Both the position numbers and the translations under genes were made by a program. The notes beneath the pieces are model-generated. The model did no database searches. It worked only from the letters and a program-made list of their open reading frames with translations, and was not told the DNA's origin. 10,075 bases of DNA, from positions 1 to 10,075 of the forward strand of contig MGVW01000051.1 in the NCBI GenBank assembly GCA_001800675.1, in the 5' to 3' direction. The first letter of the stretch is position 1; each line of letters opens with the position of its first letter. The DNA is from Euryarchaeota archaeon RBG_13_57_23 (lineage in GTDB: Archaea; Thermoplasmatota; Thermoplasmata; UBA10834). Shown in pieces: positions 1 to 6,619 of the stretch.

Positions 1-117
1 GGCGGAAGCCCAAGGGTCGAGATCATCGACTGGCCCGAGTTCGAGCAGATCCTCGCCCAGAAGGGTCTAGAGATCCACGAGGGCGGCGGATTCATGAAAC
101 TCATGAAGAAGACCTAG
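1..117 (+). CDS. C-terminal end of an unidentified protein (partial)
   Basis: An open frame enters from the left edge and ends at a TAG at 115-117, giving the last 38 residues of a protein. The visible part begins GSPRVEIIDWPEFEQIL and ends in a Gly-rich, then Met/Lys-rich tail (EGGGFMKLMKKT). Codon use (AAG, GAG, ATC) matches the neighbouring genes, and there are no internal stops, so I take it as a real gene end rather than chance. The fragment is too short for me to name a family. It is convergent with the minus-strand DRG gene, 46 bases away. The sequence left of the window would be needed to identify it. Confidence 0.6.
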   Translation, partial: GGSPRVEIIDWPEFEQILAQKGLEIHEGGGFMKLMKKT

Positions 118-128
118 ACGAGTCGACG

Positions 129-163
129 CGTCTTCTTCATCCAAAACCCTTTCTTCCGAGTTT
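129..163 (+). terminator. Pyrimidine-rich putative terminator between convergent genes
   Basis: The 46-base gap between the two convergent stop codons is rich in T and C on the plus strand, with short T runs such as CCCTTTCTTCC and GTTTTC. Archaeal transcription commonly ends at U-rich tracts without a hairpin, and no convincing stem is seen here. The T runs are short, so this is only a weak call. Confidence 0.25.
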
Positions 164-1264
164 TCATCGCTTGACGATTACTGTGACAACGTCCTGGTCC
201 CGGACCTTGTGCTCCAGCCCAACTATCTGTCCAGGGAACCGCGCGCTCTTGCCCCAGATCTGGGCGTATCTGAAGTTCTTTCTGAAGTCCCTGTGGATGG
301 CGTCGCAGACCATCCCGATGTCCGAGCTTTCCTTGATCACGAGAGGCTCGACCAAGTCCGCCTCCCTACCCTGTGGCTTCATGTAGATCCGGATGAACTT
401 GAGTGCATCGTAGATTGCATCCTTCAGCGGCCCTAGCCCAATTCCCTTCTCCGCACAGAGCGGCACTATCTTCCAGCCCTTCAGCCTCTTCTCGATCTGC
501 TTCAGATACTGCGGGGTCACGAGGTCTGTCTTATTGATCGTGACTATCGCGGGTATGTAGATCCTGTTGCCTGAGATGTAGTCGATGAGCTGGTCCTCCG
601 TGATATCGTCCCTGATCACAATGTCCGCGTTGATGTGGCCGTACTCGTTCATCATATCGCGAACGAGCTCTTCGTCGAGAGTGGACTGCTTCGTCGTGAA
701 GTTGACTATCACGCCGCCCCTGTTCTTCTTGGCTATCACGATATCCGCAGGAGCCTGATTCAGCCGCAGATTGGCTGTCTTGAGCTCGTCGACGAGCACC
801 TGGATGTTCGTTTCGAACACATCGATCATGAGTAGGATCATGTCGGCCGAACGAACGACGGACAAGACTTCCTTACCTCTGCCTTTGCCCTTCGAGGCGT
901 CCTTGATGAGACCCGGAAGATCCAGAACCTGAATCTTCGCGCCCTTGTGCTCCATCAACCCCGGGACAACGGTCAAGGTCGTGAACTTATAGGCGGCGAC
1001 CTCGCTCTGCGCGTTGGTTATCTTGTTTAGGAGAGTGGACTTGCCGACACTGGGGAAACCAACGATGGCGATGGTCGCGTTGCCTGACTTCTTGACCGCA
1101 TAGCCAGCAGTCTTCGGGCCCTTGGACCGCCTGAGCTCCTGCTCGTCCTTGAGCCTGGCCATCTTGGCCTTCAGCTTGCCGATGTGGTGCTGGGTCTTCT
1201 TGTTGTAATCAGTACGCGCCAGCTCGTCCTCTATCTCCTTGATCTGCTCTTCGATGTTGGCCAT
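164..1264 (-). CDS. DRG-family GTP-binding protein (OBG/DRG class, TGS domain)
   Basis: This 366-residue protein has the full layout of the developmentally regulated GTP-binding (DRG) family shared by archaea and eukaryotes. An N-terminal charged helical region (1-50) is followed by the G domain. The motifs are the P-loop GFPSVGKS (69-76), the G2 threonines in FTTLT (94-98), DLPG (115-118) followed by the family-typical GKGRG (127-130), NKTD (244-247) and CAEKG as G5 (270-274). Residues about 160-240 match the DRG insert between G3 and G4, and about 290-366 form the TGS domain, ending VTVIVKR. Family members are cytoplasmic, bind ribosomes in eukaryotes and are thought to act in translation; the archaeal role is unsettled. 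The ATG lies 4 bases after the carbamate kinase stop, so the two genes are probably co-transcribed. No truncation is seen, and length fits the family. Confidence 0.96.
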   Translation of the reverse strand: MANIEEQIKEIEDELARTDYNKKTQHHIGKLKAKMARLKDEQELRRSKGPKTAGYAVKKSGNATIAIVGFPSVGKSTLLNKITNAQSEVAAYKFTTLTVVPGLMEHKGAKIQVLDLPGLIKDASKGKGRGKEVLSVVRSADMILLMIDVFETNIQVLVDELKTANLRLNQAPADIVIAKKNRGGVIVNFTTKQSTLDEELVRDMMNEYGHINADIVIRDDITEDQLIDYISGNRIYIPAIVTINKTDLVTPQYLKQIEKRLKGWKIVPLCAEKGIGLGPLKDAIYDALKFIRIYMKPQGREADLVEPLVIKESSDIGMVCDAIHRDFRKNFRYAQIWGKSARFPGQIVGLEHKVRDQDVVTVIVKR

Positions 1265-1268
1265 TGGC

Positions 1269-2267
1269 TCAAGCCCTAATAGCGTCCCCGTAGATATGAG
1301 TTCCAGCGCCCGCTTCGATCGCCTGGACGAGGTTCTGGAGAGAGCAGATGATGACCTCGTCTCCGCCGCGCTCGAGGAACCTTATCGCCGCGAGTATCTT
1401 CGGGCCCATCGTCCCTGGAGGGAACTGCCCCTCGGAATAGAGCCTCTTGATCTCGTTCTTGGTCGAACTCATAAAAGGCCTTTGGTTGATCGTGCCGAAG
1501 TCCAAGAACACATGGTCCACATCCGTGGCCATCACGAAAAGACGCTCCTTTATGCTCACGGCCAGCATCGATGCGGCGAGGTCCTTGTCCACGACAGCTT
1601 CCACACCGTGGTATCTGTTCCCCCTCCTCACCACGGGTATCCCTCCGCCTCCGCAGGCTATCACGACCTCCGCCTGATGTTCTCCTCCGAAAACCAGCCT
1701 GCGCACTGGCTTGTACTCGACGATGCCGATTGGATCTGGAGATGGGACGACCCTCCGCCAGCCTCCGCGCTTCTTGTCGTGCACCATGGTCCAGCCCTTC
1801 TCTTTCTCCAGGTGTCTTGCCTCCTGAGCCGAGAAGTACTTGCCAATCGGCTTGGTCGGGTGCTGGAATGCTGGGTCGTTCTCGTCGACGATGACCTGGG
1901 TTATGAGGGCGACAGCCACTTTATCCATCTTCCTCTCGAGGAACTCCGAGGTCAGAGCCTGCTGGAGCATGTACCCTATCTGTCCTTGGCTCTCGGCATC
2001 ACACACATCCATGCCCATGGGCGGGATCTCGCCCTTGGCTATTTCGTTCCTGAGAAGTATGTCGCCGACCTGTGGTCCGTTCCCGTGGGTGAGGACAATA
2101 TCGTAGCCCCGCTCTATGAGGTCGGCAAGCCCCCTCGCGGTGGTAGCGACATTGCGCATCTGGTTCTCCTGGGTCGGCTTCTCCCCGGAGCGAAGGAGCG
2201 CATTGCCTCCAATGGCTATGACCGCGGTTTTCAGAGTCGGGACCTCCCTCTGGGAAGTTGCATTCAT
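1269..2267 (-). CDS. arcC: Carbamate kinase
   Basis: The enzyme transfers phosphate between carbamoyl phosphate and ADP, making ATP plus carbamate (which falls to ammonia and CO2), or runs in reverse. It belongs to the amino acid kinase fold and acts in the cytoplasm. From the ATG at 2267 it is 332 residues. Visible landmarks are IGGNAL (19-24), HGNGPQVG (61-68), MDVCDAESQGQIGYM (86-100), ITQVIVDENDPAFQHPTKPIG (122-142, split here only for naming), the strongly conserved WRRVVPSPDP (170-179), ACGGGGIPV (204-212), VDKDLAA (226-232) and GTMGPKILAAIRF (285-297). These match archaeal carbamate kinases such as that of Pyrococcus. The conserved core starts at about residue 13, so the N-terminus is about a dozen residues longer than usual. 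A CTG at 2234 preceded by GGGAGG could be the true start. It heads a two-gene unit with DRG. Confidence 0.95.
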   Translation of the reverse strand: MNATSQREVPTLKTAVIAIGGNALLRSGEKPTQENQMRNVATTARGLADLIERGYDIVLTHGNGPQVGDILLRNEIAKGEIPPMGMDVCDAESQGQIGYMLQQALTSEFLERKMDKVAVALITQVIVDENDPAFQHPTKPIGKYFSAQEARHLEKEKGWTMVHDKKRGGWRRVVPSPDPIGIVEYKPVRRLVFGGEHQAEVVIACGGGGIPVVRRGNRYHGVEAVVDKDLAASMLAVSIKERLFVMATDVDHVFLDFGTINQRPFMSSTKNEIKRLYSEGQFPPGTMGPKILAAIRFLERGGDEVIICSLQNLVQAIEAGAGTHIYGDAIRA

Positions 2268-2279
2268 TGAGAAACCGAG

Positions 2280-2286
2280 TATATAA
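2280..2286 (-). promoter_or_regulatory. TATA-like box for carbamate kinase
   Basis: The minus strand reads TTATATA here, in the 84-base divergent gap. Its centre is only about 16 bases before the ATG at 2267, so a start of transcription some 26 bases downstream would fall near 2257, inside the annotated N-terminus. A second minus-strand candidate, ATAAATA at 2321-2327, is the reverse of the box used by the divergent gene and would give a leader of about 30 bases. Confidence 0.45.
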
Positions 2287-2320
2287 CTGCTGTTGCGGGA
2301 CTCTGGCTCGGAAAACAAGG

Positions 2321-2327
2321 TATTTAT
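2321..2327 (+). promoter_or_regulatory. TATA box of the membrane-protein gene
   Basis: The sequence TATTTAT lies with its centre about 27 bases before the ATG at 2352. That spacing puts the transcription start at or next to the start codon, as in a leaderless archaeal mRNA. No Shine-Dalgarno sequence is seen before this ATG, which agrees. Confidence 0.6.
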
Positions 2328-2351
2328 CCGAAGACCAAGTACCCCCTCAGT

Positions 2352-3365
2352 ATGCCCGCACCGGCCCAACTGCTGGAAGTCAAATTCAAAGCGTTGGTCG
2401 AGCGATTCATGAAGACATCGATCCTCATCAGGACCGTTTTCGCGCTCGCGGTCATAGCGGGACTGTATGCAGTTTTCATGCTCGCGGCTCCGTTCCACTG
2501 CCTCATCAATCTGATTGTACCACTCGTGTTCATAGGGGTTCTGTGGAAGCTGAAAATTCAGAGCATCAAGCATCTCTTGATCATCGGCCTTCTGGGGGCC
2601 CTGGTGATCACTGGTCTGTATGCTGATTTCGCCACGAGATACTACCTTGACCTGCCGGAGCAGGAAGCGGAGAGCGAGAACGGAGATCTGTACGATGGTA
2701 TGGTGACTCCAGTCTATGGCACATCGGATACGTTGTACAACTTCACAATTACAGTCAGACTACCGAACAGTACGTCCGAGGTCACCAACATGACCGTGGT
2801 CGTTGGCGACCTCAGATTCTACGGAGGCGAGGGGCACAACCATACGATGGTCCTGATAGACCAGTACTTGAATGAGAACAACCAAACCATCGCAAGATAC
2901 TGCAACGTCACCACAGTTCCTCACCCGCTCAACCTGTTCGTCTTCTGGGTCAACATTGACGGGGAATGGTACATCGCGGGGAACCAGAACCCAAGCCCCA
3001 AGAGTCCTCTCCCGACCTATGGAATCGAGGGTCCCGCGTACCAGGACTACGCGACGATCTTCGGGATCATGGTACCGTTCGGGCTGTATGCTGGACTAGT
3101 GAACATGTACATCGTCTTCGCCATCCTGGTTCTGATGGTCTGGTGGCTCAAGAAGGCCAGGAAGATGAGGATGGACTCCTACGATAAGGCCGTAACCGAG
3201 CGCGAGAAGGAGCAGGCCGGCGTCAAGAAGGACGAAGCCAAGGTCCCGAGCCTCGCCAAGGCGATGGGTGTTCCGGGCGAGGATTCCTTCGTGTGCTCGG
3301 AGTGCGGTGCTGACGTGCCTGCAGAGGCGAAGGTGTGCCCCAAGTGCGGGGAGAAGTTCGAGTGA
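2352..3365 (+). CDS. Membrane protein with sequon-rich outer loop and C-terminal zinc ribbon
   Basis: I do not recognise a named family. The 337-residue protein has three hydrophobic segments near the N-terminus (about 23-46, 49-65 and 73-92), a polar loop (about 93-233), and a long hydrophobic stretch (about 236-266) followed at once by KKARKMR. Positive charges at 66-74 and 267-273 place those sides in the cytoplasm, so the loop should face outward. The loop holds six N-X-S/T sequons (Asn 130, 139, 146, 163, 177, 185), suggesting N-glycosylation. A charged linker (270-300) leads to a cytoplasmic zinc ribbon with Cys 315, 318, 329 and 332 (CX2C-X10-CX2C). The ATG at 2352 fits a leaderless promoter; Met20 (2409) is a less likely alternative start. 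Function is unknown; similar zinc-ribbon-tailed membrane proteins are common in archaea. It is separate from the downstream top6 operon, which has its own promoter. Confidence 0.85.
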   Translation: MPAPAQLLEVKFKALVERFMKTSILIRTVFALAVIAGLYAVFMLAAPFHCLINLIVPLVFIGVLWKLKIQSIKHLLIIGLLGALVITGLYADFATRYYLDLPEQEAESENGDLYDGMVTPVYGTSDTLYNFTITVRLPNSTSEVTNMTVVVGDLRFYGGEGHNHTMVLIDQYLNENNQTIARYCNVTTVPHPLNLFVFWVNIDGEWYIAGNQNPSPKSPLPTYGIEGPAYQDYATIFGIMVPFGLYAGLVNMYIVFAILVLMVWWLKKARKMRMDSYDKAVTEREKEQAGVKKDEAKVPSLAKAMGVPGEDSFVCSECGADVPAEAKVCPKCGEKFE

Positions 3366-3387
3366 GAAAAATAGAGCGCACAACACA

Positions 3388-3392
3388 TTTAT
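3388..3392 (+). promoter_or_regulatory. TATA box upstream of top6B
   Basis: TTTAT within ACATTTATCT lies in the 104-base gap after the membrane-protein gene and closely resembles the box at 2321-2327. A start of transcription would be expected near 3416-3420. This would leave a leader of about 50 bases before the Top6B start codon, or place a leaderless ATG at 3420. Confidence 0.5.
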
Positions 3393-3419
3393 CTAGGAAA
3401 GCCATTTCGTCTGGCTGGG

Positions 3420-3482
3420 ATGCACCCGAAGGCTGAGCGATTCCGTCAGGGTCGCGGAGGCGCATTGTATTGTCATCGATAG
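3420..3482 (+). CDS. Possible 20-codon leader ORF overlapping the top6B start
   Basis: An ATG at 3420 opens a 20-codon frame (starting MHPKAERFRQ) that ends with TAG at 3480-3482, thirteen bases inside top6B and in another frame. The ATG is about 30 bases from the centre of the TATA box at 3388-3392, the same geometry as the leaderless genes at 2352 and 6620. The Shine-Dalgarno site and TTG start of top6B both lie inside this short ORF, so its translation could affect initiation of top6B. A frame this short can arise by chance, and I know of no homologue. Confidence 0.3.
   Translation: MHPKAERFRQGRGGALYCHR
3456..3460 (+). promoter_or_regulatory. Shine-Dalgarno site that supports the TTG start of top6B
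   Basis: GGAGG lies 9 bases before the TTG at 3470. The in-frame stop TGA at 3434-3436 and the absence of any in-frame ATG or GTG between it and 3470 make this TTG the best start. Confidence 0.65.
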
Positions 3483-5458
3483 CACATGAGCTAGCGAAAA
3501 AGCAGAAGGAGATATCCGTCTCCGAATTCTTCGAGAAGAACAAGCAGATACTAGGCTTTGACTCGCTCACGCGCGCCCTGATCACCTCCGTGAAGGAAGC
3601 GGTGGATAACTCGTTGGATGCATGTGAGGATGCCAGCGTTCTCCCCGAGCTCATAATCAAGGTGGAGAAGGTCGAGAATAACGAGTACAGAGTCACGGTC
3701 GAGGACAACGGCCCTGGAATTGTCAAGAAGCAGGTTCCCAACGTGTTCGCCAGATTGCTCTACGGATCGAGGTTCCACACAAGATCTCAGAGAAGAGGGC
3801 AACAGGGCATCGGGGTATCCGCAGTAGTCATGTACGGCCAGCTCACCACTGGCAAGGCGGCCACGGTGCGCTCCAAGATCTCAGACGAGGATGTGGCCTA
3901 CGAGTGCGACCTGATTCTCGACACGAAGAAAAATAGGCCGGACATAATCAAGGAGGATTTCGTCATCTGGGACAGGGTCCACGGGACAAGCTTCCAGATA
4001 CACGTCAAGGGCAAGTACATCACGGGGAAGCAGTCCATATTCGAGTACCTGAAAGGCGTCGCGATAGTGAACCCGCACGCCAAGATCACCTTCGTACCTC
4101 CTGAAGGCAACACTGTCGTCTTCGAGAGAGCGACCGAACAGATGCCTCCGCCGACCAAGGAGATCAAGCCACATCCGGAAGGGGTTGAGCTTGGTGAGCT
4201 GTTGAGCATGGCCAAGTACACCGAGTCGCTGAAGATGACGAGCTTCTTGAACAACGAGTTCTCAAGGATCTCGTATCGTGTGGCCAGGGAGATATGCGAG
4301 CTCGCCGGAGTTGCGCCAGATGCCAGACCAGACAAACTATCCCTTGAGGAAGCAGGTGCGATCCTTGAGGCGATCAAGAAGGTCAAGATCATGGCTCCTG
4401 AAACGGACTGCCTCTCGCCTATCGGTGAGACGCTCATCAGGAAAGGGCTCAAGAACGTCCTCGGGGGTCTGACGCCGGAGTTCTACGCACCCCCGGTCAC
4501 AAGGGAGCCCAAGGTATTCGGAGGCAACCCGTTCGTAGTCGAGGTCGGGATAGTCTACGGCGGGGAGCTGAACAGGGAGGAACCCATCCAGATACTCAGG
4601 TTCGCGAATCGAGTCCCACTCATGTACCAGCAGGGAGCTTGTGCGATAACCCAAGCCATCCAAACGGTCGATTGGAGAAGATACGGTCTGGAGCAGCGCG
4701 GGGGACAAGGGATCCCGTACGGCCCAGCGATTGTGCTCGTCCACGTCGCATCGACCAAGATACCCTATACCTCAGAGTCCAAGGAGGCCGTCGCCAACAT
4801 ACCCGAGATCAAGGAGGAGATCGAACTCGCGCTCAAACACTGCGCGAGAAGGCTCAAGACGCACCTCAACAAGGCCGCTAAGAAGGGCAAGGCAAAGGTC
4901 AAGTTTGAGATCGTCCAGGACATCATCCCGATGATAGCCGAGAAGAGCGCGAAGATCGTTGGAAAGCCGGTGCCGGACATCGCAGGGACCATCACGAAGA
5001 TAATGAATGTGGTCTGGATAGATGACTCCGTAACCTTCGAGAAGAAGAAGCACCACGTTTCGGTCAAGATATACAATTACACGCCGAAGTCACAGGCACT
5101 GCATCTACACATGCTCGTGCCCTACGACAAGGTGGACCAGAAGTCGCTCGAGGTCAAGCCGATCGAGGTAAGAGAAGGGAACAAGGTGACCTGGGACCTC
5201 AAGAGGATATCCTCGACCGAAGTGTACGAGCTTGCGTTCGACCTGGTTGGAGTTCCACAAGAGCAGTACGACGACAACGAGGTGTATGTCAGCCACATCG
5301 ATCCGGCTTCAGTCATCGGAGTCGAAGTGCTTCCCGGAGACTGGGACCTCGAACATCTGAAGATCACTGAAGAAGGACCTGAAGAGACCATGGACGAAGG
5401 GGAAGAAGGCGAGGTCGATTATGACGAGGTTGCGGAGGTGGTGAAGAATGAAGAATAA
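3470..5458 (+). CDS. top6B: DNA topoisomerase VI subunit B (ATPase)
   Basis: Top6B is the ATP-driven gate of type IIB topoisomerase VI, an A2B2 enzyme that relaxes supercoils and separates linked DNA. Residues 1-220 form the GHKL ATPase: the N-box EAVDNSLDA has Glu43 (expected general base) and Asn47 (Mg/ATP), followed by VEDNGPGI (77-84, Asp79) and GQQGIGVS (110-117). About 230-310 is the helix-two-turn-helix domain. About 315-500 is the transducer domain, with the switch lysine Lys438 in SESKEA. About 520-625 looks like the Ig-like domain found in long euryarchaeal forms, and 634-662 is an acidic tail with 15 Asp/Glu in 29 residues. At 662 residues it is longer than the roughly 530-residue crenarchaeal form. 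The start is a TTG with GGAGG upstream; the MSSIAHELAKKQ start matches the family's N-terminus. It overlaps top6A by 11 bases. Confidence 0.97.
   Translation: MSSIAHELAKKQKEISVSEFFEKNKQILGFDSLTRALITSVKEAVDNSLDACEDASVLPELIIKVEKVENNEYRVTVEDNGPGIVKKQVPNVFARLLYGSRFHTRSQRRGQQGIGVSAVVMYGQLTTGKAATVRSKISDEDVAYECDLILDTKKNRPDIIKEDFVIWDRVHGTSFQIHVKGKYITGKQSIFEYLKGVAIVNPHAKITFVPPEGNTVVFERATEQMPPPTKEIKPHPEGVELGELLSMAKYTESLKMTSFLNNEFSRISYRVAREICELAGVAPDARPDKLSLEEAGAILEAIKKVKIMAPETDCLSPIGETLIRKGLKNVLGGLTPEFYAPPVTREPKVFGGNPFVVEVGIVYGGELNREEPIQILRFANRVPLMYQQGACAITQAIQTVDWRRYGLEQRGGQGIPYGPAIVLVHVASTKIPYTSESKEAVANIPEIKEEIELALKHCARRLKTHLNKAAKKGKAKVKFEIVQDIIPMIAEKSAKIVGKPVPDIAGTITKIMNVVWIDDSVTFEKKKHHVSVKIYNYTPKSQALHLHMLVPYDKVDQKSLEVKPIEVREGNKVTWDLKRISSTEVYELAFDLVGVPQEQYDDNEVYVSHIDPASVIGVEVLPGDWDLEHLKITEEGPEETMDEGEEGEVDYDEVAEVVKNEE
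5434..5440 (+). promoter_or_regulatory. Shine-Dalgarno site of top6A inside top6B
   Basis: GGAGGTG ends 7 bases before the ATG at 5448 and lies within the end of top6B. Together with the 11-base gene overlap it implies translational coupling, which would help make the two subunits in equal amounts. Confidence 0.7.
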
Positions 5459-6548
5459 CGAGCGCAACTTGAGAGCAGTCGACAGGCTGACCGACCTGGC
5501 CGGAGAAGTCTACGACCAGATCGACTCAGGCAAGATACCGAAGATGATGATCCCTCTCAGGACCAAGGGGAACATCAGGTTCGACCCAAAATCCAATGTG
5601 TGGAAGTATGGCAAGGCCATGGGCGCTAGGACCGCCAAGAAACTCACAGGTGCCCAGATGCTCCTCCGGACCATGTACATGCTGGAGTTCATAGAGGACA
5701 TGATCAAGGATAGCAAGAGCTCCACCCTCAGAGAGATGTACTACATATCTGAGGGCTGGGCCAAGGCGAAGTTCTCGACCCAGGACGAGTCCAACATGCT
5801 CGCGGAGGACCTGGAGATCATCACGACCTGCATGAGAGAAGACTTCAAGCTCAGGCCCGAGGAGGACGGCGCCCGCGTCATCGGCAACGTGACCATCCAG
5901 GAGATGGACAGAAAGGGCAAGAAGAAGAAGATCAACTGCAGGGACGATGTCGGAGACTCTGGATACGGCATGCCGTACAATGTCGAGAAGGAGAAGATCC
6001 AGTTCGTGGATTGTGACGCCGACTTCCTCATAGCGATCGAGACCGGTGGTATGTTCGACAGGCTCGTGGAGAACAAGTTCGACGAGGACGCGCACGCCAT
6101 CATCGTGCACCTCAAAGGCCAGCCAGCGAGGAGCACCAGGAGGTTCATCAAGAGGCTGAACGAGGAGATGAAGCTCCCCGTGTGCACTTTCACCGACGGC
6201 GATCCGTGGAGCTTCAGGATACACGCGTCTCTGGCATACGGTGCCATCAAGACCGCGCACCTCTCAGAGTTCCTGGCAACACCCACAGCGGAGTTCATCG
6301 GCATCACCGCATCAGACATACTCAACTACGAACTGCCCACGGATAAGCTGAGCGACAAGGACATCCAGGCGTTGAACGCGGAGAAGACCGACCCGCGCTT
6401 CAACGACGAGTTCTGGAAACATGAGATCGACCTGATGCTCGAGATAAACAAGAAGGCCGAGCAACAGGCCTTGGCCAAGTACGGCCTGGACTACGTGACC
6501 GACAAGTACCTGCCCGAGAAGCTCACCGAGATGGGCATAATCAAGTAG
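5448..6548 (+). CDS. top6A: DNA topoisomerase VI subunit A (DNA-cleaving, Spo11-like)
   Basis: Top6A is the catalytic subunit that makes the double-strand break through a covalent 5'-phosphotyrosine link, and is the relative of eukaryotic Spo11. The protein is 366 residues, close to the usual length. The winged-helix (CAP-like) domain spans about 65-150 and holds the active-site tyrosine motif REMYY, with Tyr98/Tyr99; the second tyrosine is the expected nucleophile by comparison with Spo11. The Toprim domain contains Glu198 in IAIETGG (195-201) and the DGDPW motif (250-254), which bind Mg2+. All key residues are present. The ATG at 5448 has a strong Shine-Dalgarno site and overlaps the top6B stop, so the two are one operon. 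The C-terminal region (about 290-366) is charged and helical, as in archaeal homologues. No sign of frameshift or transfer is seen. Confidence 0.97.
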   Translation: MKNNERNLRAVDRLTDLAGEVYDQIDSGKIPKMMIPLRTKGNIRFDPKSNVWKYGKAMGARTAKKLTGAQMLLRTMYMLEFIEDMIKDSKSSTLREMYYISEGWAKAKFSTQDESNMLAEDLEIITTCMREDFKLRPEEDGARVIGNVTIQEMDRKGKKKKINCRDDVGDSGYGMPYNVEKEKIQFVDCDADFLIAIETGGMFDRLVENKFDEDAHAIIVHLKGQPARSTRRFIKRLNEEMKLPVCTFTDGDPWSFRIHASLAYGAIKTAHLSEFLATPTAEFIGITASDILNYELPTDKLSDKDIQALNAEKTDPRFNDEFWKHEIDLMLEINKKAEQQALAKYGLDYVTDKYLPEKLTEMGIIK

Positions 6549-6585
6549 ATGAGAGCCGAGGCCAGCAGTCCGTAGCTGTCCATTC

Positions 6586-6593
6586 TTTAAATA
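6586..6593 (+). promoter_or_regulatory. TATA box of the DUF89-epimerase operon
   Basis: TTTAAATA is a near-ideal archaeal TATA box in the 71-base gap after top6A. Its centre is about 30 bases before the ATG at 6620, which predicts a leaderless or very short-leader transcript and separates this operon from top6BA. Confidence 0.7.
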
Positions 6594-6619
6594 TTCGCAG
6601 CGGGATTCCAGCAGATACC

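Noticed and set aside
1239..2270. A 343-codon plus-strand open frame covering the whole carbamate kinase gene
   Set aside because: It is antisense to a gene with complete family motifs, its translation has no recognisable domain, and such frames are common opposite G+C-rich genes with few rare codons.
2268..2573. A 102-residue N-terminal extension of carbamate kinase from an ATG at 2573
   Set aside because: It would run through the divergent promoter and the start of the membrane-protein gene, and carbamate kinases begin at about the IGGNA motif.
3898..4452. Long minus-strand frames opposite top6B
   Set aside because: They are Ser/Leu-rich shadows of a conserved gene with no motif of their own.
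5526..6260. A 244-codon minus-strand frame opposite top6A
   Set aside because: It is rich in Leu, Val, His and Asp as expected from the reverse reading of Glu/Lys/Asp codons, and no family is recognisable.
6549..6575. An 8-codon ORF directly after top6A
   Set aside because: It is too short to mean anything and has no ribosome site or promoter of its own.
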